This document shows, piece by piece, positions 7,863 to 17,029 of a stretch of 63,231 nucleotides of DNA; within the stretch, counting starts at the first letter, position 1, and every line of letters begins with the position of its first letter. The notes under the pieces are model-generated. The model was not told where the DNA came from. It did no database searches and saw nothing but the letters and a program-made list of their open reading frames with translations. A program made the translations under genes and the position numbers. Source of the DNA: an uncultured Muribaculaceae bacterium. Lineage in GTDB: Bacteria > Bacteroidota > Bacteroidia > Bacteroidales > Muribaculaceae. The stretch lies in contig CAJGDJ010000009.1 in the NCBI GenBank assembly GCA_904502025.1, positions 1-63,231 of the forward strand, written 5' to 3'.

Positions 7863-9005
7863 TTATTTTACCTCAAGTGAATCATAAAAATCATACAACG
7901 CACGTCGTACAATGTGGCAATCATACCGAGAGCTTATTAATTCACGAGCTTTCCCTGCCATTCGCACTCTTTGTTCAATATTTTCAAGCATATCAACCAT
8001 TGCGTTATAAAGAGCATCGACATTGCGAGGAGGCACAATTATTCCATTTTCGCCCGGCAAAATAATCTCATTGCTACCATTGATATCCGACACTATCGAC
8101 GGTAATCCCATTGCTCCGGCTTCAATCACTACATTTGGAAATCCCTCACGATAACTCGGGAACACGAATACATCAGAAGCAGCCAACCATGGACGCACAT
8201 CGTTTTGTGCACCTACTGCATCAATAAATTGATGAGTTTCTATAATTTGTTGTGTAGACTTTGATAAAGGGTCTAATTCCGGTTCCATTCGTCCAACGAG
8301 CAACAATCGAGTGTCGGGATATTTCTTGTTTAATTTAACAAACGCATCAACAAGTTCATGAATTCCTTTATCTCGCACCAATCTACCTATAAATACAAAA
8401 GTGGTCATATTCCCTTTTTTTATCTTTTTCGCTTCGTTTTCTACAAAATCAGTACGGTTATAATGGTCTAAATCAATTCCTCTCACATTGCCATTAGCAA
8501 GCACTCTCATTGATTTGCGTGTGATTCCTCCATTCAATAAATCATTTTTAACGCCATTTCCCTCCGGGATTATATGAGTTGCACACGCACACAAAATTCT
8601 ATCGGTCGTTTTCAATATCACACGGCTTAACCCTGTAGCCGTTGGCCACACCAATCCGGTAAATGTGTGAACACGCCTTGGCACTCGTACCAACCACGCC
8701 GCCACCATACATATTAATCCTGCTTTAGGGGTCATACTGTGCACCAACCATGGACGCTCACAACGAAACAAACGATACATTTGCCACAACGATTTCAAAT
8801 CGGCCTTTATCGAAATATGTCGTTCCATTTTTACCCCAACAGTCCTCACCCCCTCACGCTGCTTCACGACCTCCAATTCAGGCAATGGAGATGAGACTGC
8901 CACTACCTCATATTTCTTGTTCAACTCTCGAAGTTGGTCTTTACAAAATGTTTCAAGCGAAGTTGGCACAGTTGTCGCTCGTATGATTTTTTTCTTTTTT
9001 TGCAT
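7863..9005 (-). CDS. Family 4-type glycosyltransferase
   Basis: 380 residues, GT-B fold, retaining type. Seen in the C-terminal half: FVFIGRLVRDKGI, then FVFPSYREGFPNVVIEAGAMG, which carries the two glutamates seven residues apart that hold the nucleotide-sugar in GT4 enzymes, then GSNEIILPGENG. The N-terminal half (HSMTPKAGLICMVAAWLV, RRVHTFTG) resembles capsule or O-antigen transferases acting on membrane-linked acceptors. Donor and acceptor cannot be told. It stands alone beside ruvX with no other polysaccharide genes. Two overlapping minus-strand -7 elements (9028-9035 and 9037-9044) precede it. Confidence 0.82.
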   Translation of the reverse strand: MQKKKKIIRATTVPTSLETFCKDQLRELNKKYEVVAVSSPLPELEVVKQREGVRTVGVKMERHISIKADLKSLWQMYRLFRCERPWLVHSMTPKAGLICMVAAWLVRVPRRVHTFTGLVWPTATGLSRVILKTTDRILCACATHIIPEGNGVKNDLLNGGITRKSMRVLANGNVRGIDLDHYNRTDFVENEAKKIKKGNMTTFVFIGRLVRDKGIHELVDAFVKLNKKYPDTRLLLVGRMEPELDPLSKSTQQIIETHQFIDAVGAQNDVRPWLAASDVFVFPSYREGFPNVVIEAGAMGLPSIVSDINGSNEIILPGENGIIVPPRNVDALYNAMVDMLENIEQRVRMAGKARELISSRYDCHIVRRALYDFYDSLEVK

Positions 9006-9055
9006 AATGCACTTTCTTTTAGTATTGCAAAATTAGCAAATATATCTCAATGATT

Positions 9056-9086
9056 TTTCGCAATCGGTAAAATTACACTACCTTTG
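9056..9086 (+). promoter_or_regulatory. Promoter of the TamL-type gene
   Basis: -33 TTTC (9056-9059, one mismatch), 19-base spacer, exact -7 TACCTTTG (9079-9086). It decides the start of the next gene: a GTG at 9086 lies inside the -7 element, so the ATG at 9107 is used. Confidence 0.6.
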
Positions 9087-9106
9087 TGGTTGTAAATAGG
9101 CATTTG

Positions 9107-11455
9107 ATGAGATTTTATTCTTATTTCAAATACATCATCACTTGTGTGGTTGCGATTCTTTTGTGGAGTTGCAGCTCAACTAAACATGTTCCCGACGGCA
9201 AATATTTAGTAGATAATGTGTCGATTAAGATTATCGACGCAAATGATGAATCCAAAAACATCTCATCGTCGGAGCTCAAGAATTATCTCCGACAAACACC
9301 TAATCACAAAGTATTGGGTTTCTTAAAATTACAACTTGCTACATATAATCTTTCGGGTAACGACTCCACGAAATGGTATAATCGTTGGTTTCGCGATTTA
9401 GGGCAAGCACCTGTGATATACGACCAACAGCTCACTGACATCTCTGCCAATCAGCTAAAATTAGCGATGATTAACAAAGGTTTCCTTGATGCAACAGTGA
9501 GTGTCGATACCATAATCAGAGCTAAAAAGAAAAAAATAAACGTGGACTACACAATCCATGCCGGAGAGCCCCACAAAGTTGCATCGGTTACCTACATTAT
9601 CCCCGACTCTGCTATTAGCAACATTGTGTTACGCGACTCTGCTCGATTTGCAATGAAACCCGGAGACCTTCTCGACCGAAACAACCTCGACGAGAATCGA
9701 ACTACAATTTCTCAACAACTACGAAATCGAGGATATTATAACTTTTCAAAAGAATACATCACATATCTTGCCGACACCGTTGCCGGGTCAAAAAACGTTG
9801 ATTTAACAATGACAATCAACCCACCAAAAACTAAACGCGACACTGCAACAATTATTGGAGAGCACGAACAATATTTGATTCGAAACGTATATTTTGTAAC
9901 TAATTATCAACCAATGAAAGGCGATAATTCGGCTATATCCGAAATATCCGATACAGCTACCTACAAAGGCATTAAAGTTATATATGGCAAGGATCATTAT
10001 TTAAGTCCTAAGGCTCTTGAAGAAAAATGTTTTATCACACCAATGCGTCCATATAACTCAAATGCAATCGACCGAACATTCGAAGCCCTATCTCGCCTTG
10101 AAATCCTCAAATATATAAACATCGAGACTATCCCTATAGGAGAATCAATGGGACAACAATGGCTTGATGTATATATTCTTCTTTCCCGAACAAAAAATCA
10201 AGGTATAACACTCGAATTAGAAGGAACAAACTCTGAAGGCGATTTAGGCTTTGGAGTTGGAGCAACATATAAGCATCGTAATTTAGCAAAGGGGTCTGAG
10301 GTGTTAACCACCAAATTTCGTATGGCATACGAAAGTTTGTCGGGCGACCTCGAAGGGCTTATTAATGATCGCTACACTGAATTTGCCGGAGAAGTAGGTA
10401 TAAAATTCCCAAAATTCATGAGTCCATTCCTGTCAAAATCTTTCAAACGACGCATGAACGCTTCAACCGAATTTGCTCTATCTCTTAACTACCAAGAACG
10501 CCCCGAATACACTCGCATCATCGCCGGCGGTGCATGGAAATTTATTTGGGGCGACCGTCGCAATACTGAGCGTAGCACATTTGACCTCATAGACATAAAC
10601 TACGTTTATCTCCCCAACAGCACCCTGAATTTTGTTGATCAAATCACAAACCCCATTCTTAGATATAGCTACGAAGACCACTTCATCATGAAAATGGGTT
10701 ATTCTTACTACCTAACCAACAAACGCACCCCATCATCTGCAACTTTCCAACGCAACTACCTTCAAAAATCGGTATATACACTTCGCACATCTTCCGAAAT
10801 TGCGGGCAACCTACTTTATGCCATATCAAATCTTGCATGTCAAGAACGCGAAGATGGTGTTTATAAAGTATTTGGCACTCAATATTCACAATATTTCAAA
10901 ACCGACTTCGACTACACATTAAACCTCAACCTCAATCCCCGACATTCGTTTGCGTTCCATGCAGGATTAGGTGTAGGTGTGCCATACGGCAACTCTAAAG
11001 TTCTTCCGTTTGAAAAACGTTTCTATGCCGGAGGGGCAAACAGTGTGAGAGGTTGGGGAGTGAGAACTCTCGGACCCGGCAGCTACGATTCTCGCAATTC
11101 AATGGATAACTTTATCAACCAATGTGGCGACATTCGACTTGACCTAAACCTCGAATATCGAGCCAAACTGTTCTGGGTTATTGAAGCCGGCTTATTTATT
11201 GACGGTGGTAACATTTGGACTATTCGCGACTACGAAAACCAACCCGGTGGAGTGTTTAAGTTTAATGAATTTTACAAACAAATAGCGTTGGCATACGGAG
11301 CCGGAATTCGTTTAGATTTCTCATTTTTCATTCTCCGTTTCGACCTTGGTATGAAAGCCTACAACCCTGCCATGAACCAAGAACGTTGGCCACTCATTCA
11401 CCCTAATTGGAATCGTGATGCATCATTCCACTTCTCCGTTGGATACCCATTCTAA
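9107..11455 (+). CDS. TamL-type Omp85 outer-membrane assembly lipoprotein
   Basis: 782 residues. The N-terminal signal ends in LLWSC with C22 as lipobox cysteine, then STKHVPDGKYLV. Periplasmic POTRA-like repeats follow (about 25-330; for example DLLDRNNLDENRTTISQQLRNRGYY), then a C-terminal 16-strand barrel region with the Omp85 blocks GGANSVRGWGVRTLGPG and EYRAKLFWVIEAGLFIDGG. The last residue is F, as in outer-membrane barrels. A lipidated TamA-like protein is the known TamL variant of Bacteroidota; the partner TamB is not in this window. The GTG at 9086 is rejected because it sits in the promoter. It is followed by gph and a sensor kinase on the same strand. Confidence 0.85.
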   Translation: MRFYSYFKYIITCVVAILLWSCSSTKHVPDGKYLVDNVSIKIIDANDESKNISSSELKNYLRQTPNHKVLGFLKLQLATYNLSGNDSTKWYNRWFRDLGQAPVIYDQQLTDISANQLKLAMINKGFLDATVSVDTIIRAKKKKINVDYTIHAGEPHKVASVTYIIPDSAISNIVLRDSARFAMKPGDLLDRNNLDENRTTISQQLRNRGYYNFSKEYITYLADTVAGSKNVDLTMTINPPKTKRDTATIIGEHEQYLIRNVYFVTNYQPMKGDNSAISEISDTATYKGIKVIYGKDHYLSPKALEEKCFITPMRPYNSNAIDRTFEALSRLEILKYINIETIPIGESMGQQWLDVYILLSRTKNQGITLELEGTNSEGDLGFGVGATYKHRNLAKGSEVLTTKFRMAYESLSGDLEGLINDRYTEFAGEVGIKFPKFMSPFLSKSFKRRMNASTEFALSLNYQERPEYTRIIAGGAWKFIWGDRRNTERSTFDLIDINYVYLPNSTLNFVDQITNPILRYSYEDHFIMKMGYSYYLTNKRTPSSATFQRNYLQKSVYTLRTSSEIAGNLLYAISNLACQEREDGVYKVFGTQYSQYFKTDFDYTLNLNLNPRHSFAFHAGLGVGVPYGNSKVLPFEKRFYAGGANSVRGWGVRTLGPGSYDSRNSMDNFINQCGDIRLDLNLEYRAKLFWVIEAGLFIDGGNIWTIRDYENQPGGVFKFNEFYKQIALAYGAGIRLDFSFFILRFDLGMKAYNPAMNQERWPLIHPNWNRDASFHFSVGYPF

Positions 11456-11482
11456 ATTTACAACCTTCAATTTTCAATTCAA

Positions 11483-12130
11483 ATGAAGTCTTTAGTGATT
11501 TTCGACCTCGATGGGACACTTCTCAACACCATCAACGACCTTGGCGAAGCTGCCAACTTTGCCCTATACCAATGTGGATTCCCTACTCATAACATATCAT
11601 CATATCCTCTATATGTAGGGAATGGTGTTACCAAACTACTCGAGCGTGTACTCCCAACTGAGGCTCGTTCTGCCGAAAACATCGAAAAGCTTCGCTCTCA
11701 TTTCATTGAATATTACAACACCCACGACACTATTCATTCTAAGCCCTACCAAGGCATTCCTGAGCTACTCAAAGCATTAAGCCAACGAGGCATCAAACTC
11801 GCAGTTGCATCAAACAAATATCATGAAGCAGTAGTGCGTCTTATCAATCACTATTTCCCCAACGAAAATTGGGTAGCAATCGAAGGACACAAAGAGGGTT
11901 ACCAAGTAAAGCCCGATCCTTCAATCGTTTTCGACATACTTCTCAAATCACCCACCCCAAAAGATGAAGTTTTATACATCGGCGATTCAGGAGTGGATAT
12001 GGACACTGCTCGACGTGCCGGTGTTGAATCGGCAGGAGTAACCTGGGGATTCCGTTCCATTAACGAACTTCGCAACCACTACGCTGACAACATCATAAAC
12101 CACCCCGGAGAAATTCTAAACCTCATATAA
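11483..12130 (+). CDS. gph: HAD-family phosphatase, phosphoglycolate phosphatase-like
   Basis: 215 residues, HAD subfamily I. Seen: motif I VIFDLDGTLLNT (nucleophile and acid aspartates), a small alpha-helical cap, motif II AVASNK, lysine motif III VKPDPSI, and motif IV YIGDSGVDMDTARRAG. This set fits Gph, which clears 2-phosphoglycolate formed during DNA repair, but other small phosphate esters are possible. It is 27 bases after the TamL-type gene and two bases before the sensor kinase, so the three are likely co-transcribed. Confidence 0.83.
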   Translation: MKSLVIFDLDGTLLNTINDLGEAANFALYQCGFPTHNISSYPLYVGNGVTKLLERVLPTEARSAENIEKLRSHFIEYYNTHDTIHSKPYQGIPELLKALSQRGIKLAVASNKYHEAVVRLINHYFPNENWVAIEGHKEGYQVKPDPSIVFDILLKSPTPKDEVLYIGDSGVDMDTARRAGVESAGVTWGFRSINELRNHYADNIINHPGEILNLI

Positions 12131-12132
12131 CT

Positions 12133-13428
12133 ATGAGACTTCGCATTTTATTCACTCTGCTTACGGCATTACTCATCGCCACTGCGATAGGGCTAATTAT
12201 CATATCCTCACAAATCAACAATACCGTCTTTTATCTCGCCGAAGGTTTCTTAATTTTATGTATAGGCTTTTCATGTTACTTCTACATTAAAGTAATGAAG
12301 CCCCTTAATGCTCTAAACACCGGTCTTGATTTACTTCGTGCTCAAGATTTCAGTAATCGATTATCTCATGTTGGACAAAAAGACACCGACCATATTATTG
12401 AGATATTCAATCGCATGATTCAACAACTTAAAAATGAGCGATTAAAAGTGCGAGAACAAAACCATTTTCTCGATTTAATAATCAGCAATTCCCCAATGGG
12501 AGTAATAATTCTAAACTTTGACAATAAAATTACTTCCATTAATAAATCGGCAATAACTCACCTTGAACTTAAATCCGACCAAGAGGTTCTAAACAAAAAT
12601 ATTGATACGATAGATACACCTCTTGCCAAACGCATTAATGCACTGTCTCAAGGCACGACTGAAACTATCAGAATTGGGAATGCAAAAATATTTCGTTGCT
12701 CTCGATTATCGTTCATTGACCAAGGATTTCAACGTCCTTTTATTCTCATTGAAAGTCTTACAGAAGAGGTTATGTCTGCCGAGAAAAAAGCCTACGAAAG
12801 AGTTATTAGAATGATAGCTCATGAAGTAAACAACAGTGTTACCGGTGTTACCTCTATTTTGGATTCAATTAATGAAATCAAATCAACCAATGATTCTTCT
12901 ATTGATGTCTCTGAAGCCATGTCTATATGCATTGAACGATGTTATGGATTAAGTAAATTTATTACTCGATTTGCGAATGTTGTAAAAATTCCAACTCCTA
13001 TAACTGAATATATCAATCTCAACAACTGTATAAGCAAATGCAAAGCATTTATGGAAAATATTTGTTTGACCCGAAATATAGTCCTATCTCTTAACCTTTG
13101 CAGTGAGGATATAATGGTTAATATTGACACGACTCTTTTCGAACAAGTTCTTGTTAACATCATAAAAAACGCTGCCGAAAGCATTGTTAGCGATGGTGAG
13201 ATTTCCATTTCAACAAGTTCAAATCCTCCATGCTTAATTATTGCAGATAATGGCAAAGGCATTCCCTCTGACATCGCCGACAAGCTTTTTACACCTTTCT
13301 TCTCCACAAAACCCAATGGAGAGGGGCTTGGGCTTATTTTCATTCGAGAAGTGCTCCTAAAACACAAATGTAATTTCTCTCTCTACACCTATGACGATGG
13401 CATTACCCGCTTCACTATTTCGTTTTAG
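12133..13428 (+). CDS. Membrane sensor histidine kinase (NtrB/NtrY-like)
   Basis: 431 residues. Two N-terminal membrane segments (about 5-25 and 33-53) lie close together with almost no periplasmic loop, so it probably senses the membrane or an internal signal. A HAMP linker follows (about 54-105), then a PAS domain (about 112-210), a histidine box MIAHEVNNSV with H230, and an ATPase domain with LVNIIKNAAES, IADNGKGIP and PNGEGLGLIF. The HExxN box is typical of kinases paired with NtrC-type regulators, and one such gene converges on it 14 bases away. It starts two bases after gph. Confidence 0.88.
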   Translation: MRLRILFTLLTALLIATAIGLIIISSQINNTVFYLAEGFLILCIGFSCYFYIKVMKPLNALNTGLDLLRAQDFSNRLSHVGQKDTDHIIEIFNRMIQQLKNERLKVREQNHFLDLIISNSPMGVIILNFDNKITSINKSAITHLELKSDQEVLNKNIDTIDTPLAKRINALSQGTTETIRIGNAKIFRCSRLSFIDQGFQRPFILIESLTEEVMSAEKKAYERVIRMIAHEVNNSVTGVTSILDSINEIKSTNDSSIDVSEAMSICIERCYGLSKFITRFANVVKIPTPITEYINLNNCISKCKAFMENICLTRNIVLSLNLCSEDIMVNIDTTLFEQVLVNIIKNAAESIVSDGEISISTSSNPPCLIIADNGKGIPSDIADKLFTPFFSTKPNGEGLGLIFIREVLLKHKCNFSLYTYDDGITRFTISF

Positions 13429-13442
13429 AATTGTAGGACTAA

Positions 13443-14783
13443 TTATTTCTCAATTCCATATTTTTCCATTCGTCGGTATAATGCCCCCCGACTAATACCT
13501 AATGCAGATGCAACATGTGTCATATTGCCGTCATACTGCGAAATGGCATTCACTATCGTTTGGCGTTCCATATCATCTAATGTCATACCCGACATCATTT
13601 GTTGCGTATTAGATTTAGACATAGGCTCAATGCCATAATGTGCTCTAAAATCATCGGCTGTGAGTTTCGATTTATCACACACCAGCAATGTGCGTTCAAC
13701 CAAATTCTTTAATTCACGAATATTTCCCGAATAATGCAACCCTTTTAGATAATTCATAGCCGAATCATCAACAGTTACAGCTTTTAATCCGGTTTGTTCA
13801 CACACTCGTTGCACAAAATGATTTACCAACAACGGAATATCATCGGGACGCTCTCTCAAGGGTGGCAAATGCAATGTGATTAAGTTGATTCGATAAAACA
13901 AATCCTCACGAAATGTTCCCTCATCAACCATTGAACGGAGGTCGGCATTAGTTGCACTTATTACCCTGACATCACAACGTCGATTGCGACTATCGCCCAA
14001 CACTTCGTATGTATGATCTTGCAATACTCTCAATAGTTTCACTTGACAGCTTTTATCCAAATCGCCTATTTCATCAAGAAAAATCGTACCCTTATTGGCT
14101 ATTTCAAATCGGCCTTGTCGATCACTTACGGCTCCGGTAAATGCTCCTTTCTTATGACCAAACATTTCACTTTCAAACAAGCTTTGAGATATTCCACCCA
14201 AATTAACTTTCACAAAAGCATTTTCAGAGCGTTGACTATTGCGATGAATTGCCTCGGCAATTAATTCTTTGCCTGTTCCACTTTCTCCGGTTATCAATAC
14301 CGACGCATCGGTTGCCGATATACGCTTTACGGTATTTAATACTGACGTCAACTGTTGACTCTGACCTATTATCCCACATCGGTCAAAAACACTTGTTTCA
14401 CTCGGCTGCGATGATTCAGATAGCTTAATGGCTGTTTCTATTCGTTGCAATAACGAATAGTTATCCCATGGTTTTGTAATAAAGTCAAATGCACCAGCTT
14501 TTATGCCATCAACTGCAAGCTGAATACTTCCCCATGCTGTCATTAAAATAACAGGCACTTGGGGTTGAAATATCTTAACTTGTTTAAGCAACGTCAAGCC
14601 CTCAACTCCGTCGGTCGATAATGTAAAGTTCATATCCATCAAAATGAGTTGTGGGGTCGCAGTTCTCACTACCGACATTGCCTCCACCGGAGAAGCTACT
14701 GTTTTAACCTCATACCCACTTCGTTTCAACACCAACGACAACGAAGTGCGAATCCCTAAATCATCATCTACTACAAGTATCAT
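13443..14783 (-). CDS. NtrC-type sigma-54-dependent response regulator
   Basis: 446 residues. Receiver domain 1-120 with the phosphorylated D50 in LILMDMN and the conserved K104; AAA+ domain with Walker A GESGTGKE (167-173), the sigma-54 contact loop GAFTGA (213-218) and Walker B TIFLDEIGD; Fis-type DNA-binding helix at the end (about 405-446, GISRGALYRRMEKYG). When phosphorylated it should open sigma-54 promoters. It is the last gene of the efflux operon, so autoregulation is likely, and the convergent kinase is the natural partner. The operon's upstream region carries candidate sigma-54 promoters and an inverted-repeat site. Confidence 0.93.
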   Translation of the reverse strand: MILVVDDDLGIRTSLSLVLKRSGYEVKTVASPVEAMSVVRTATPQLILMDMNFTLSTDGVEGLTLLKQVKIFQPQVPVILMTAWGSIQLAVDGIKAGAFDFITKPWDNYSLLQRIETAIKLSESSQPSETSVFDRCGIIGQSQQLTSVLNTVKRISATDASVLITGESGTGKELIAEAIHRNSQRSENAFVKVNLGGISQSLFESEMFGHKKGAFTGAVSDRQGRFEIANKGTIFLDEIGDLDKSCQVKLLRVLQDHTYEVLGDSRNRRCDVRVISATNADLRSMVDEGTFREDLFYRINLITLHLPPLRERPDDIPLLVNHFVQRVCEQTGLKAVTVDDSAMNYLKGLHYSGNIRELKNLVERTLLVCDKSKLTADDFRAHYGIEPMSKSNTQQMMSGMTLDDMERQTIVNAISQYDGNMTHVASALGISRGALYRRMEKYGIEK

Positions 14784-14828
14784 TGTTCTTTTATCTATAT
14801 GATGACAAATTTAGTCATTTTCTTGTTA

Positions 14829-16298
14829 TTAAATATCTATTATTTTATCAAAATCAGCATCAATACTGCAATTTCGTTCAAAATCCCACAATGTAATGCT
14901 TCTTAATTGATAATAGTAATACCAATAATAAAACAATTCGTTTATACATTTTTGCCGAGCTTGGTCTTTACTCGATTGTGCATCATTCAAATCAAGAGTG
15001 CTTAATTTCCCCAGCATAAAAGTTTCTACATTGGTATTATAACGACGTTGAGCTATTTCATCGGCTTCTTGTGCTATTTTCAACTGTTGACGTTGATTAT
15101 TGAACTGTTCAGTTAAGATAAACAGATTTTGATTAAAATCCATCGACTCTTTTCGCAGTTTATTCTCAATAACATCTTTATTGCTTTGAGCCACCTTTAC
15201 CTTCCCTTTACGTTTACCCCAATCGAGTATAGGAATTTTAACCCCGACCTCAACAACTTGATTATCTTTAAGAGGATTATATGCACCGGCAAAAGTTTGG
15301 TCGGTTCCTGTAAATCCAATTTGGGCATACAAAGATATTTCCCTCATATTCCCTTTTGCTTTTGCTACCTCATAATCAGCTTCAAGACGACGTCGCGATG
15401 TATTTAAAACAAATGGGTTATTTGCCAAAGCTTTATCCAATATTTCTTGATATTGCAGTTCTACATCGGGAATCGAATCAGGCACAACAGGAATAACCTC
15501 ATCGACCCCATTCAAATCAATAAATGAGCACAACTTAAACATCGCACTTTTCATCGCACTTTCATTATTCGTCAAATCAGCCTGTGCATTAAGCAAATTA
15601 AGTTTCAGCTGCAATAAATCATTCTCACTGATTTTTCCCATTTCCCTCTTTGCTTTTGCCACCTCATATAGTCGTTCGGCATTATTAATATTCTGCTTCG
15701 ATATATTTACATTCTCCCGAGCAAGCAGTAAATTAAAAAAATAGTTTATCGCAACAATAGCTACATTTTCCGTTTCGGAAATAAACGATGCTTTTGCTTC
15801 TTGATAACGCAATGGGTCGATTTTTCGGGACCATTTCACATCATTCACTCCAAATATCGGTTGAGTCAAAGTCAATGCAATTGGCACACTCATAAATCGC
15901 TTGGTTTTATCACCATTTAACTGTTGCATATAATCGAGCGATGTCGATAATGAAATTTTGCCACCGGTAAGCCATATATTTTGCTCTATCGACACATTAC
16001 CTGTCATACTCAAGTTATTATTTCGCACAAATGTATAGCTTCCATCTACCTGTTGGTAGGCACTATAAGTTTTATTATAGCTTGGCAATACCGTATTAAA
16101 ATTTATCTCCGGTAACAAATTTGCTCGATATGTGCGATATTCCCAATATGCCGCACGCAATTCATTTAATGCCACTGCAGCCTCAACACTATGTGAACGT
16201 GCTCGCAATATTGTTTCCTCCAATGTGAGTCGGCATGTTGTGGCGACACCCAACTGAAAACAAAATACGCAAACTAATATAAATACAACTTTTCTCAT
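14829..16298 (-). CDS. TolC-family outer-membrane efflux channel
   Basis: 489 residues with a signal peptide (MRKVVFILVCVFCFQLGVA). Two similar coiled-coil halves typical of TolC are visible: AVALNELRAAYWEYRTYRAN near the N-terminus and EADEIAQRRYNTNVETFMLG in the second half, with LDWGKRKGKVKVAQSNKDV between. It forms the outer-membrane duct of a tripartite pump. It lies 21 bases after the ATPase gene and 45 bases before the regulator in one operon with the adaptor and permeases. Confidence 0.9.
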   Translation of the reverse strand: MRKVVFILVCVFCFQLGVATTCRLTLEETILRARSHSVEAAVALNELRAAYWEYRTYRANLLPEINFNTVLPSYNKTYSAYQQVDGSYTFVRNNNLSMTGNVSIEQNIWLTGGKISLSTSLDYMQQLNGDKTKRFMSVPIALTLTQPIFGVNDVKWSRKIDPLRYQEAKASFISETENVAIVAINYFFNLLLARENVNISKQNINNAERLYEVAKAKREMGKISENDLLQLKLNLLNAQADLTNNESAMKSAMFKLCSFIDLNGVDEVIPVVPDSIPDVELQYQEILDKALANNPFVLNTSRRRLEADYEVAKAKGNMREISLYAQIGFTGTDQTFAGAYNPLKDNQVVEVGVKIPILDWGKRKGKVKVAQSNKDVIENKLRKESMDFNQNLFILTEQFNNQRQQLKIAQEADEIAQRRYNTNVETFMLGKLSTLDLNDAQSSKDQARQKCINELFYYWYYYYQLRSITLWDFERNCSIDADFDKIIDI

Positions 16299-16319
16299 TT
16301 GTGCATTGTTTTTGATTTA

Positions 16320-16994
16320 TCAAATAACTTGACGGCCGTCGAAGAATCTTATTATACGATCGGTTTGTCGTGCTTGTTCCTCATTATGAGTAACCATAAC
16401 AACCGTTTTGCCAAATTCTCTATTCAATCGTTGCAATAATTCCATAATATCAGCACTCATTTTAGAGTCAAGATTACCACATGGTTCATCGGCAAGTATT
16501 ATTTCCGGGCTTCCCACTATCGCTCTTGCAATTGCCACTCGTTGACATTGTCCCCCCGACAGTTGCGATGGTCGATGATTGATACGATGACTCAATCCCA
16601 CTTTTTCCAATGCCTCAGAAACCAATCGATTGCGTTCTTTTCCTTTCATGTTTCGATAAAGCAATGGTAGCATAACGTTGTCGGTTACCGACAATGAATT
16701 AATCAAATGAAAACTTTGAAAAACAAAACCGAGTGTTGAGTTTCGGAACGATGCAAGAGCTTTTTCATTCATATTATCAGCAACAACTCCGGCAATCTCA
16801 ATCTGACCACTTGAGGGATTATCCAAAAGCCCCATAATATTAAGCAATGTTGATTTTCCACAACCCGAGGGTCCCATTATACTTACAAAACTACCTTTCT
16901 CTATTTCAAGATTTACATTATCCAATGCTTGTGTTTCTATTTCTTTTGTGCGATAAATCTTATTTACTCCTGTAAGTTTTATTATTGTATTCAT
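16320..16994 (-). CDS. ABC transporter ATP-binding protein, MacB/LolD type
   Basis: 224 residues, one nucleotide-binding domain of the type that drives MacB/FtsX-like permeases. Seen: Walker A GPSGCGKST, Q-loop GFVFQSFHLI, signature LSGGQCQRVAIARA, Walker B IILADEPCGNLDS (Cys replaces the more usual Thr in EPTGNLD) and switch histidine VMVTHN. In MacB the ATPase is fused to the permease; here they are separate genes. It is 35 bases downstream of the second permease. Confidence 0.93.
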   Translation of the reverse strand: MNTIIKLTGVNKIYRTKEIETQALDNVNLEIEKGSFVSIMGPSGCGKSTLLNIMGLLDNPSSGQIEIAGVVADNMNEKALASFRNSTLGFVFQSFHLINSLSVTDNVMLPLLYRNMKGKERNRLVSEALEKVGLSHRINHRPSQLSGGQCQRVAIARAIVGSPEIILADEPCGNLDSKMSADIMELLQRLNREFGKTVVMVTHNEEQARQTDRIIRFFDGRQVI

Positions 16995-17029
16995 AATCTT
17001 ATTTCTTATATTTTTATATTTTCACTAAT

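Noticed and set aside
9086..9106. GTG start of the TamL-type gene at 9086
   Set aside because: It overlaps the -7 promoter element, so it could not be in the message.
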